Part shown: in pieces, positions 8,196 to 15,007 of the stretch | How positions within the stretch are numbered: position 1 is the first letter of the stretch | Layout of the letters: each line of letters starts with the position of its first letter | From: UBA4660 sp034408895 | GTDB lineage: Bacteria; Bacteroidota; Bacteroidia; Flavobacteriales_D; Sanyastnellaceae | Reading direction: 5' to 3' | NCBI GenBank assembly: GCA_034408895.1 | Contig: JAWXCI010000076.1 | Location: forward strand, 1 to 25,139 | Length of the DNA: 25,139 nucleotides | The notes under the pieces: generated by a model | Databases searched by the model: none | Seen by the model: only the letters and a program-made list of their open reading frames with translations | Told to the model about the DNA's origin: nothing | Translations under genes and position numbers: made by a program

Positions 8196-9032
8196 ATGAA
8201 AGAACTCTATGATAAAGTTTCAGTTGAGTGCAGCAAACAAACCACTTTGGCTTACAGCACGAGTTTCAGCCTGGGAGTGCGGATGCTCAACAAATGTTAC
8301 CGCCATCACATTTATTCGTTGTATGGATTTGTGCGATTTGCCGATGAAATTGTGGACACGTTTCATGACTACAACAAAGCTGAATTGATTCAGCGTTACA
8401 GGCGCGATGTGGAGTTTGCAGTGGCGGAACGCATCTCCATCAATCCGATCCTCAACAGCTTCCAGCACTGTTATCATCAAAACAATTTCGAGTGGTCGCT
8501 GGTAGATTGTTTTCTGAAGAGCATGGAAATGGATTTGGAAAAGTCTTCGCACAGCATCGTTACGTTCAATGAATATGTGTTGGGCAGTGCCGAAGTGGTG
8601 GGGTTGATGTGTCTCAAAGTTTTTACAAATGGCAACATTGAGATGTATGAAAAACTGAAACCATTTGCAATGAAACTAGGTTCTGCTTTCCAGAAGGTAA
8701 ACTTCCTTCGCGATGTGCAGGAGGATTACAACCTGCGTGGACGCACCTATTTTCCCGGACTAAACTGGGCTGAATTCACCGATGCTGAGAAGAGAAAAAT
8801 CGAAAGTGAAATAGAAGATGATTTCAGGGAAGCACTTATCGGGATAAAGAAATTGCCTCGCGAAGTTCGCTTTGGTGTTTATCTCGCCTACGTTTACTAT
8901 AGAAGACTGTTCCAGAAAATAAGAAGTGTACCGAGTCACCAGATTATGAAGGAACGCATTCGAATACCTGACCGCAGAAAATTAGCGCTTATAGTGAGTT
9001 CATACGTGCGACATAACCTCAATATAATTTGA
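8196..9032 (+). CDS. crtB: Phytoene synthase
   Basis: Condenses two geranylgeranyl diphosphates head-to-head to phytoene, the first committed step of C40 carotenoid synthesis. The protein has 278 residues from the ATG at 8196. Both Asp-rich Mg2+-diphosphate binding motifs are present: DEIVD (Asp50, Asp54) and DVQED (Asp173, Asp177), the latter within FLRDVQEDYNLRGRTYFP. An upstream ATG in frame at 8145 would overlap crtI by 38 nt; MKELYDKVSVECSK agrees better with Bacteroidota homologues. It is followed after 9 nt by idi, consistent with one transcript. The substrate must come from a prenyl transferase encoded outside the window. Confidence 0.95.
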   Translation: MKELYDKVSVECSKQTTLAYSTSFSLGVRMLNKCYRHHIYSLYGFVRFADEIVDTFHDYNKAELIQRYRRDVEFAVAERISINPILNSFQHCYHQNNFEWSLVDCFLKSMEMDLEKSSHSIVTFNEYVLGSAEVVGLMCLKVFTNGNIEMYEKLKPFAMKLGSAFQKVNFLRDVQEDYNLRGRTYFPGLNWAEFTDAEKRKIESEIEDDFREALIGIKKLPREVRFGVYLAYVYYRRLFQKIRSVPSHQIMKERIRIPDRRKLALIVSSYVRHNLNII

Positions 9033-9041
9033 TGTGAATGG

Positions 9042-9563
9042 ATGGATACTGAAGAAGTGATATTGGTAAACGAATGGGATCATCCTATAGGCACTATGGG
9101 CAAACTGGAGGCGCACCGACTTGGCAGCTTGCACCGCGCATTTTCTGTTTTTGTATTTAATGATGAAGACGAATTGCTTGTTCACCGCAGGGCTGATGGA
9201 AAATATCATTCTACCGGGTTATGGACGAACACATGTTGCAGCCATCCGCGGCCGGGTGAAAAGATCATGAATGCAGCCCACAGGAGATTGCGGGAAGAAA
9301 TGGGATTTGATTGTCCGCTCATAAATGCTTTTCAATTCAAGTACAAGGCTGATGTAGGAAATGGATTGGTGGAGCATGAACATGACCATGTATTCATTGG
9401 GCAGTTTAATGGAGAGCCATGCCCCAATGAAAATGAAGTGAGTGAATGGAAATTCGTTTCAATGGATGATTTGAAACTGAAATTGAAAAATCAATCAGAA
9501 GATTTTACCTCGTGGTTTCGCATCGCGCTTCCAGTGGTGGAAGAATGGATAACAATCAATTGA
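9042..9563 (+). CDS. idi: Isopentenyl-diphosphate delta-isomerase, type 1
   Basis: Interconverts isopentenyl diphosphate and dimethylallyl diphosphate, supplying precursors to carotenoids. The 173-residue protein of the Nudix fold shows the type 1 signature TNTCCSHP with the catalytic Cys66, the Nudix-like AAHRRLREEMGF, and Glu111/Glu113 in LVEHEHDHVF. These residues correspond to the metal and active-site Cys and Glu of E. coli Idi. The position between crtB and crtZ, with gaps of 9 and 16 nt, indicates that it serves the carotenoid pathway rather than general isoprenoid housekeeping. The length is normal (about 170-180). Confidence 0.95.
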   Translation: MDTEEVILVNEWDHPIGTMGKLEAHRLGSLHRAFSVFVFNDEDELLVHRRADGKYHSTGLWTNTCCSHPRPGEKIMNAAHRRLREEMGFDCPLINAFQFKYKADVGNGLVEHEHDHVFIGQFNGEPCPNENEVSEWKFVSMDDLKLKLKNQSEDFTSWFRIALPVVEEWITIN

Positions 9564-9579
9564 AATACGGAACCGAAGA

Positions 9580-10050
9580 ATGATTTATGCACTAATTACA
9601 ATCACAACATTTGCCTTTATGGAAGGCGTTACATGGTTTACTCATAAGTATGTGATGCACGGCTCTATGTGGTATTTCCACAACGACCATCACAATCCGG
9701 AAAAGGGTTTCTTTGAAAAGAACGATGCTTTCTTTTTGATTTTCGCTGTGCCCAGTTTCCTGCTCATGTTGTTTGGTGCAAAGGCCGGTTTCGATTTCCG
9801 ATTCTTCATAGGGCTGGGAGTGATGTTCTATGGCATTGCCTATTTCCTTGTGCATGATGTGTTGATTCACCAGCGGTTTAATTGGTTCAGCCGAACGAAC
9901 AACATTTACTTCCGTGCGCTGCGCAAAGCACACAAGGTTCATCACAAACACCTCGACCGGCATGACGGTGAGTGTTTCGGAATGTTGTTCGTTCCCATCA
10001 AGTATTTCAGGGAAGCACGGCAGTACAAGCAGGCAAAGTCACACGCATAA
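9580..10050 (+). CDS. crtZ: Beta-carotene 3-hydroxylase (CrtZ type)
   Basis: Non-heme di-iron membrane hydroxylase that adds 3-OH groups to beta-ionone rings, turning beta-carotene into zeaxanthin. The protein is 156 residues with hydrophobic segments near 1-20, 50-66 and 76-90. It carries the histidine clusters of the family: HKYVMHG (His22, His27), HNDHH (34-38), HDVLIH, and HKVHHKH. The start ATG at 9580 follows idi by 16 nt and the stop lies 9 nt before crtY. It belongs to the fatty-acid hydroxylase superfamily, but the cluster context fixes the substrate as carotene. Confidence 0.94.
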   Translation: MIYALITITTFAFMEGVTWFTHKYVMHGSMWYFHNDHHNPEKGFFEKNDAFFLIFAVPSFLLMLFGAKAGFDFRFFIGLGVMFYGIAYFLVHDVLIHQRFNWFSRTNNIYFRALRKAHKVHHKHLDRHDGECFGMLFVPIKYFREARQYKQAKSHA

Positions 10051-10059
10051 AATTTCGAA

Positions 10060-10806
10060 GTGGAGAAATTCTACTATTTGTTTGTGAATCTTTCTTGCGT
10101 TGCGATTCCGCTACTGGCTTCGTTTCATCCACGTATAAAATTTTACAGGAACTGGCGCGCAGCATTTGTCGCAATGCTTTGCACCATGCTGGTTTTTATT
10201 CCGTGGGACATTGCCTTCACAACTTCGGGAGTTTGGGCATTCAATCCGCGTTATACAATTGGTATTGGAATTTGGGGATTGCCACTGGAAGAGTGGCTCT
10301 TTTTCGTTTGTATTCCTTATGCGTGTGTATTTACCTACCACTGCTTTAGTATTTTTCTTTCGCGGCAGCCACTGAGGAAGTTTGCCAATGGAATCGCATA
10401 CACCATTGCGTTCGGTTTTTTGCTGATTGCATTTACAAATACTGACAGGGCTTATACATTCTGGGCACACCTCGGATGTGGAGTCTTGTTATTGCTCCAT
10501 CTTTTCAAAATCAGGAACAACTATCTGGGCCGGTTCTTTTTCATGTACCTCATCATTCTTGTTCCATTCATTATTTCAAATGGAGTTTTAACCGGGCTGG
10601 ATTTCTGGCAATACGATTTCATAAACACCAATGTAGATGCAATTGCTGATCAGGTGGTGTGGTACAACAACGATGAAAACCTGAGGCTGCGAATTTTCTC
10701 CATGCCCGTGGACGATCTTGCCTATGGCATGTTGATGCTGCTGATGAACGTGACAATTTATGAATGGATGATGCCTTGCAATGGCAGTGCAACATCACTC
10801 CGATGA
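10060..10806 (+). CDS. crtY: Lycopene beta-cyclase, fused CrtYc-CrtYd type
   Basis: Cyclises the ends of lycopene to give beta-carotene. The 248-residue, six-to-seven-helix membrane protein starts at a GTG. It contains two homologous lycopene-cyclase domains that are separate CrtYc and CrtYd proteins in some Actinobacteria. The first half shows FIPWDIAFT, GVWAFNP and GLPLEEWLFF (LEE at 76-78). The second shows SNGVLTGLDFWQYD and SMPVDDLAYG (216-219). The second motif has Asp-Asp where many relatives have Glu-Asp. It is last in the cluster, and its stop overlaps the convergent fmt gene by 12 bp. The symbol crtY is used for function; it is unrelated to the FAD-dependent CrtY family. Confidence 0.9.
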   Translation: MEKFYYLFVNLSCVAIPLLASFHPRIKFYRNWRAAFVAMLCTMLVFIPWDIAFTTSGVWAFNPRYTIGIGIWGLPLEEWLFFVCIPYACVFTYHCFSIFLSRQPLRKFANGIAYTIAFGFLLIAFTNTDRAYTFWAHLGCGVLLLLHLFKIRNNYLGRFFFMYLIILVPFIISNGVLTGLDFWQYDFINTNVDAIADQVVWYNNDENLRLRIFSMPVDDLAYGMLMLLMNVTIYEWMMPCNGSATSLR

Positions 10807-11724
10807 ATCTCGCCAGCCCCGCAGGAACTCTTCAATATTCATTCTCCGCTTTCCTTCTAGTTGCAAATCGGTGATGGAGTATTGTGCATCGTTGCACTGG
10901 AAAGAAAGAAATGTTTTGCCATCGGTTTGAAACTCACCTGGTGATGAACTGGATGGTTCAAATTTCTTCTCACCAGAAAATATCTTGAGTGTTTTACCCC
11001 TGAGACTTATTCGCGCAGCCGGGTAAGGGCTTAGGCCGCGAATGAAGTTGTGTATTTCAGCAACAGTTTTGTTCCAATTGATTTCACTGTCTTCCTTGAA
11101 AATTTTCGGAGCGGGTTTTAGTTCTTCGATGCTCTGACTGAAATCATCTTGCGCAAGTGCTTCCGGTTTTCCATGGGCAATCATGTCAACAGTCTGCACA
11201 AGTGTTTTTGCTCCTATGTGCATCATGCGGTCGTGCAGTCCACCGGCTGTTTCATTTTCTCCTATTGGAATGGTGGTTTGCAGAATCACTTTGCCGGTGT
11301 CAATTTCTTTTTCGATGAAGAAGGTGGTAACTCCTGTTTCTTTTTCTCCGTTGATGATGGCCCAGTTGATAGGAGCTGCACCCCTGTATTGCGGGAGCAA
11401 TGAGCCATGCAGGTTGATGGTGCCTTTTGCGGGCATCGCCCAAACTTCTTCCGGCAACATGCGGAACGCTACCACCACAAATAATTCTGCCTTGAATGAT
11501 TTCAGTTCTGCCAGAAAAATTTCATCACGCAACTTTATGGGTTGAAGAACGGGAATGTTTTTCTCCAAGGCATATTTCTTCACCGCACTTTCATTCAGTT
11601 GCTGCCCGCGGCCTGATGGTTTATCAGCCACCGTCACTACCGCCAATACCTCATGCGATGAGTGGTGCAGTGCATCTAACGATACCGCTGCAAACTCCGG
11701 GGTACCCATGAAGATGATGCGCAT
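10795..11724 (-). CDS. fmt: Methionyl-tRNA formyltransferase
   Basis: Transfers a formyl group from 10-formyl-tetrahydrofolate to initiator Met-tRNA in the cytosol. The 309-residue protein has the N-terminal formyltransferase domain with MRIIFMGTPEFA, the catalytic triad Asn104, His106 and Asp142 in INLHGSLLPQYRGAAPIN and KEIDTGKV, and a C-terminal oligonucleotide-binding domain (IRGLSPYPAA). The length matches the family. The ATG at 11724 gives the canonical N-terminus. Its 3' end overlaps crtY by 12 bp on the opposite strand, so no terminator separates them. The 5' gap to the next minus-strand gene is 211 nt. Confidence 0.97.
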   Translation of the reverse strand: MRIIFMGTPEFAAVSLDALHHSSHEVLAVVTVADKPSGRGQQLNESAVKKYALEKNIPVLQPIKLRDEIFLAELKSFKAELFVVVAFRMLPEEVWAMPAKGTINLHGSLLPQYRGAAPINWAIINGEKETGVTTFFIEKEIDTGKVILQTTIPIGENETAGGLHDRMMHIGAKTLVQTVDMIAHGKPEALAQDDFSQSIEELKPAPKIFKEDSEINWNKTVAEIHNFIRGLSPYPAARISLRGKTLKIFSGEKKFEPSSSSPGEFQTDGKTFLSFQCNDAQYSITDLQLEGKRRMNIEEFLRGWRDSSE

Positions 11725-11732
11725 GTGTGGAT

Positions 11733-11746
11733 GAATTGCGAACTAT
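11733..11746 (+). repeat. Heptamer pair upstream of fmt
   Basis: Two 7-mers, GAATTGC and GAACTAT, lie in tandem just upstream of fmt. They are similar in style to longer heptamer arrays in other gaps of this window. Weak on its own. Confidence 0.25.
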
Positions 11747-11747
11747 G

Positions 11748-11765
11748 TCCCGATATCTATTGGGA
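11748..11765. repeat. Palindromic element TCCCGATA-NN-TATTGGGA, copy 2
   Basis: TCCCGATATCTATTGGGA is an 18-nt inverted repeat with a single mismatch in each arm pair, in the gap upstream of fmt. A degenerate copy is at 1975-1992. The rest of 11725-11935 has no gene I can support. Confidence 0.5.
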
Positions 11766-11881
11766 AAAGAATTGTGCGCTTTGTGCTGTAGGTGAGTAAT
11801 TCGTTTTTTATGTTTGGATAAACAAACTGTGAACTAATGAGTGATTGCCTGTCGGATATTGACTGTGGCTGATCCCAATAG

Positions 11882-11902
11882 CCCTACCAGCCGCTGGCAG
11901 GT
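11882..11902 (-). other. Hairpin downstream of the choice-of-anchor-B gene
   Basis: Arms 11882-11891 (CCCTACCAGC) and 11893-11902 (GCTGGCAGGT) pair at eight of ten positions around one base. It lies 34 nt beyond the stop of the minus-strand gene and could protect or end its mRNA, but no T run follows on that strand. Confidence 0.35.
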
Positions 11903-11919
11903 ATCAGGACGAAACCTGG

Positions 11920-11947
11920 AACTCGCAACTATGAATTACAAACAACC
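11920..11947 (+). repeat. Degenerate heptamer array overlapping the 3' end of the choice-of-anchor-B gene
   Basis: Four 7-mers each beginning AA (such as AACTATG) run across the minus-strand TAA stop at 11936-11938. The layout resembles 3760-3787; both arrays end AACAAC. Confidence 0.35.
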
Positions 11948-13750
11948 CCCTCCAAAGGCACCAAGGAATACCAACAGGTCGGGTGTAGATACGGTTCCAT
12001 CGCCAGTAAGATCAAGGGTGCAACCGGAGAGGCAGCCGAATTCTGCCATGAACAATAGCAGGTCGCTGATGTTAACTGTTCCGTCATTGTTCAAGTCTGG
12101 ACAAATAATTTCATCGCCCTCAACTGCACCGTTGCAATTGTTGTCCACATTTTCCTGAGTGCCCGTAGCACCGGGAAAGACATCATTTCGCATATCGTCA
12201 CAATCGTCATTATTTGCAACATGCAATGGAGGTTGCAAACAAGCGTTCACCACAGCGCCAGCGCCAAAGCCATCATTGTCATTGTCAGCAAACCAAACAG
12301 AATAAACAGAAGTGTTGATGGTGAAATCTCTCGTATATGAATTGTAAAATCCATCGGCCTCAATAGAAATAAGGTGTGATGAAGAAGTATTTGGCAGGTT
12401 GGATATGGTGAGCACAACAGTGGTGGGAGCGGTTACTCCGTTAGCAGAAAAATTGGCCACTGCTCCAAAGGGTAATCCGGCCACGGAAAAATTTATCGGC
12501 CCGGCAAATCCTGATGCTACTTCAATTGTAATAATCGCATCATCAGCAGCACACACATCGGTTGAATTTTCGGCAAGATGAATGAAATTCGGTTTTACTA
12601 TGAACATCCCGAAATCAATATCGGTGACAGGAATCACCCCGCTTTCAAAGAAGGGATAGTTCATCCACGTTCCATCGAAAGCCGTGTTGTCGTCCGATGG
12701 ATAATGATCGAAGTAGGCCACTTCAGTGAGGCTCGCTGATGCAATGTTTGTGACATCAAGGATTCGCAAACCCGCAGTGTAATTACTTTGGTAATCGAGG
12801 TTGCCTATAATATATTGGTTGTGATCCACCGATGTGGTGGACGCTATGTAATCGCCCATGTAGAGCGGTGCATCGAGGTTGATCATATCCCAAATTAATG
12901 TGCGTGTGTTGGCAACAAGTCCCTGGTATTCGTCCAGTTCATCATCCATCACAAGAAAGCGTTCTGTTTCATCCAGCCATCCCTGGTGCGGATAACCGGC
13001 AAGTGCGTAAGTGGTTTGAGAAATCAAGGTTACATCACTTTTATCAGTGGCGTCTACAAGCACCAGTCTATCGGAGTTTCCGTTGTAACAAAACACAATT
13101 TCTTTTCCAACATGTTCTGTATCGGGTCCATTGTAAATAAGCACTTGTGCTTCGTGGGTATAGCCGCTCAGACTGTAGCTCCCGGCAAGAACAGGAACCA
13201 GCGGATTCTGAATGTTCACAATGTGCAAACCACCACTGTAAGTATTGGTTCCACAGGCGTATAGATAGCCCGTGTCTTCATTGATGACAAGTGAATGGCA
13301 TTTGCCGAATCCATTGTACCAGGCATCCTCGGCAAAGGTGACCGGAGGAGCTATCACTGTGGGCAATTCCGTAAGGTCAAAAACCTGCAAGCCATGCCCC
13401 GATGCTTCGCTTCCCACGAATAAATAATTGTTGTAAACCCGCAGTGTCCGCCATAATGAATTGCCGGTGTGGGGAGGCAATGTGCCGAGGTAAACTGGTG
13501 CGGTTGGAATGGAGAGATCAATAAATGCAACTCCATTGCTCTTGCCCAGCAGTGCATATTCTTTTCCGCTTATCGGATCAACCCAACCCCAGACTTCGTT
13601 GGTAGTTCCGCCACCTATTTGGTCGGGTGTCATATGGTATAGCAGATCAATATTCTCGCATGGATAAATTCCTGCATAGCCGTTTTCACATGGGGTTTGT
13701 GCAATTGTAAAAGCAGGCAGCAACATCAAAAAGTAAAGTGTTTTTTTCAT
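11936..13750 (-). CDS. Choice-of-anchor-B family secreted protein with metal-binding and dockerin-like C-terminus
   Basis: The 604-residue product starts with a signal peptide (MKKTLYFLMLLPAFTIAQ). Residues about 20-400 match the choice-of-anchor-B family: repeated LVIVD-like beta-propeller blades such as GVAFIDLSIPTAPVYLGTL and LQVFDLTELP. A beta-sandwich region (about 400-485) follows, then an Asp/Cys-rich MopE-like putative metal-binding segment (DNDNDGFG ... DDCDD ... DNNCNG, about 487-545). The end holds two EF-hand/dockerin-like repeats, DLNNDGTVNISDLL and DLTGDGTVSTPDLL, with cysteines between and after. There is no T9SS type A domain, unlike the other secreted proteins here. Function is unknown; extracellular, probably Ca2+-binding. 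An alternative is that the tail acts as an anchoring module. Confidence 0.88.
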   Translation of the reverse strand: MKKTLYFLMLLPAFTIAQTPCENGYAGIYPCENIDLLYHMTPDQIGGGTTNEVWGWVDPISGKEYALLGKSNGVAFIDLSIPTAPVYLGTLPPHTGNSLWRTLRVYNNYLFVGSEASGHGLQVFDLTELPTVIAPPVTFAEDAWYNGFGKCHSLVINEDTGYLYACGTNTYSGGLHIVNIQNPLVPVLAGSYSLSGYTHEAQVLIYNGPDTEHVGKEIVFCYNGNSDRLVLVDATDKSDVTLISQTTYALAGYPHQGWLDETERFLVMDDELDEYQGLVANTRTLIWDMINLDAPLYMGDYIASTTSVDHNQYIIGNLDYQSNYTAGLRILDVTNIASASLTEVAYFDHYPSDDNTAFDGTWMNYPFFESGVIPVTDIDFGMFIVKPNFIHLAENSTDVCAADDAIITIEVASGFAGPINFSVAGLPFGAVANFSANGVTAPTTVVLTISNLPNTSSSHLISIEADGFYNSYTRDFTINTSVYSVWFADNDNDGFGAGAVVNACLQPPLHVANNDDCDDMRNDVFPGATGTQENVDNNCNGAVEGDEIICPDLNNDGTVNISDLLLFMAEFGCLSGCTLDLTGDGTVSTPDLLVFLGAFGGGCL

Positions 13751-13768
13751 CGTTTAAAAATTGAATGG

Positions 13769-13776
13769 CGAAGGTA
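13769..13776 (-). promoter_or_regulatory. Candidate -7 box of the choice-of-anchor-B gene
   Basis: On the minus strand the box reads TACCTTCG, seven of eight matches to TAnnTTTG, 18 nt upstream of the ATG at 13750. It has the same TTCG variant as the guaA box. No clear -33 element is seen. Confidence 0.35.
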
Positions 13777-13797
13777 GGCGAAGATGGAAATGTGATA

Positions 13798-13821
13798 TGA
13801 GATGCGGGACTTCGCATCTCA
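13798..13821. other. Perfect 9-bp hairpin in the gap downstream of metF
   Basis: TGAGATGCG (13798-13806) and CGCATCTCA (13813-13821) pair perfectly around a 6-nt loop. It lies 27 nt beyond the metF stop. It has no T run, so if it terminates metF it does so non-classically. Confidence 0.55.
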
Positions 13822-13844
13822 CAAATTTCACATGTCATATCTCA
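13815..13844 (-). repeat. Heptamer array downstream of metF
   Basis: Units of the type TATCTCA/CATCTCA (TGAGATA/TGAGATG on the minus strand) follow each other, one unit being 9 nt. The array abuts the metF stop. The same word family, inverted, lies upstream of metF at 14808-14836. Confidence 0.45.
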
Positions 13845-13847
13845 CAA

Positions 13848-14801
13848 TCAAAAAACCGCCCTGGCAATTTCCTTCGTGCTTTTCGGTTTTCCCATGGTGT
13901 AATAATGAAGCACCGGTACTCCTGCTTTCATCAGTTCTTTTGATTGCTGGATACACCATTCCACACCTATGTTTCTCACGTCTTCATCGGTTTTGGCTTT
14001 TTCAACTTGCTGCACCAAATCATCGGGTAGGTTAATATGGAAATGGTGTGGTATGATGTTGAGTTGCGAGCGTGTAGTCAGTGGTTTCAAACCCGGAATA
14101 ATGGGAACGTTGATTTGGTTTTCTCGGCACTCCTCCAAAAAGCGGAAGTAAGCGCGATTGTCATAAAACATTTGGGTGACGATATATTCTGCACCCGCAT
14201 CAATTTTTTCTTTAAGATGGCGCAGGTCCGATTTTCTGTTGGGCGCTTCGAAATGTTTTTCAGGATACCCCGCCACTCCAATGCAGAAATTGGTTTTCAT
14301 CACATCGCGCAAATCGGGTTCTATGTAGTTGCCGTTGTTCATGGCCACAGTTTGCTGAACCAGATCAACCGCATAATGATGTCCTTCCGGTTCCGGTTTA
14401 AAACGGCCTTCAGTTTTTATCGGATCGCCCCGCAATGCAAGCACATTGTCAATGCCAACAAAGTTGAGATCAATCAATGCGTCTTCAGTATCCTGTTTTG
14501 AAAATCCTCCGCAGATAATGTGCGGCACGGTGTCCACTTTGTAGCGGTTCATGATGGCGGCACAAATTCCAACAGTTCCAGGGCGTTTGCGCACCACATG
14601 TTTTTCAAGAAGGCCATTGCCAGCATCGCGGAAAATATATTCTTCGCGGTGGTAAGTAACATCAACAAAGGCAGGAGAAAATTCCATCAACTCATCCATG
14701 GTCTGGAAAATTGAATTGATGTTTTGCCCCTTGAGTGGCGGAAGAATCTCGATAGAGAAAAGTGTTGACTTCGACTTACTGATGTGTTCGGTAACTTTCA
14801 T
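13848..14801 (-). CDS. metF: 5,10-methylenetetrahydrofolate reductase
   Basis: Flavoprotein that reduces methylene-THF to 5-methyl-THF for methionine synthesis. The protein of 317 residues is the usual bacterial size. It shows the catalytic Glu18 in FSIEILPPLKG, the FAD/substrate region VLALRGDP, the FCIGVAGYPEKH segment, TQMFYDN, and PIIPGLKPL. The ATG at 14801 is the only sensible start. It is transcribed alone: the neighbouring gaps hold short heptamer repeats on both sides and no gene. It shares folate one-carbon metabolism with fmt, but the two are separated by an unrelated gene, so coupling is not implied. Confidence 0.96.
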   Translation of the reverse strand: MKVTEHISKSKSTLFSIEILPPLKGQNINSIFQTMDELMEFSPAFVDVTYHREEYIFRDAGNGLLEKHVVRKRPGTVGICAAIMNRYKVDTVPHIICGGFSKQDTEDALIDLNFVGIDNVLALRGDPIKTEGRFKPEPEGHHYAVDLVQQTVAMNNGNYIEPDLRDVMKTNFCIGVAGYPEKHFEAPNRKSDLRHLKEKIDAGAEYIVTQMFYDNRAYFRFLEECRENQINVPIIPGLKPLTTRSQLNIIPHHFHINLPDDLVQQVEKAKTDEDVRNIGVEWCIQQSKELMKAGVPVLHYYTMGKPKSTKEIARAVF

Positions 14802-14807
14802 TTAGAA

Positions 14808-14836
14808 GATGTGAGACTATGAGATTTGAGATATGA
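14808..14836 (+). repeat. Heptamer array upstream of metF
   Basis: Four tandem units of GATNTGA type (GATGTGA at 14808, an 8-nt variant, GATTTGA at 14823, GATATGA at 14830). It begins 7 nt upstream of the metF start codon, in its 5' leader or promoter. Confidence 0.55.
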
Positions 14837-14873
14837 GGTTGACAGACATTGAACGATGAATGCATCTGAACCT

Positions 14874-14901
14874 CATGAACTATCAACTATAAACCATGAA
14901 C
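14874..14901 (+). repeat. Second heptamer array in the metF-thioesterase gap
   Basis: Four exact-period 7-mers with consensus YATVAAC: CATGAAC at 14874, TATCAAC, TATAAAC, CATGAAC at 14895. The first and last units are identical. Confidence 0.6.
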
Positions 14902-14972
14902 TTTTTCGGGCGCGAAGGTGGGCAATTCAATTTTCAGATTCCAAATTTTGCTTTGTCACAATTCTTTGAGCC

Positions 14973-15003
14973 TTCGTCACGCAATTGCGCAACGATATAC
15001 TTG
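14973..15003 (+). promoter_or_regulatory. Candidate promoter of the thioesterase gene
   Basis: TTCG (14973-14976) as a weak -33 element, 19 nt, then TATACTTG (14996-15003), seven of eight matches to TAnnTTTG. The box ends 4 nt before the ATG at 15008, as for guaA. Confidence 0.45.
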
Positions 15004-15007
15004 CACC

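Noticed and set aside
11841..12158. 105-codon plus-strand frame over the 3' end of the choice-of-anchor-B gene
   Set aside because: It is mostly antisense to the dockerin-like repeats, is proline-rich low-complexity, and has no recognisable motif.
13798..13821. Classical intrinsic terminator for metF
   Set aside because: The hairpin is perfect but no T run follows on the minus strand, so it is listed only as a hairpin.
13815..14901. CRISPR array or transposon ends around metF
   Set aside because: The repeats are 7-9 nt without spacers. There is no transposase, no terminal inverted repeats of useful length and no target duplication.
14918..15007. N-terminal extension of the thioesterase from the ATG at 14918
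   Set aside because: It would cover the promoter and add 30 residues before the hotdog fold; ATG at 15008 fits family length.
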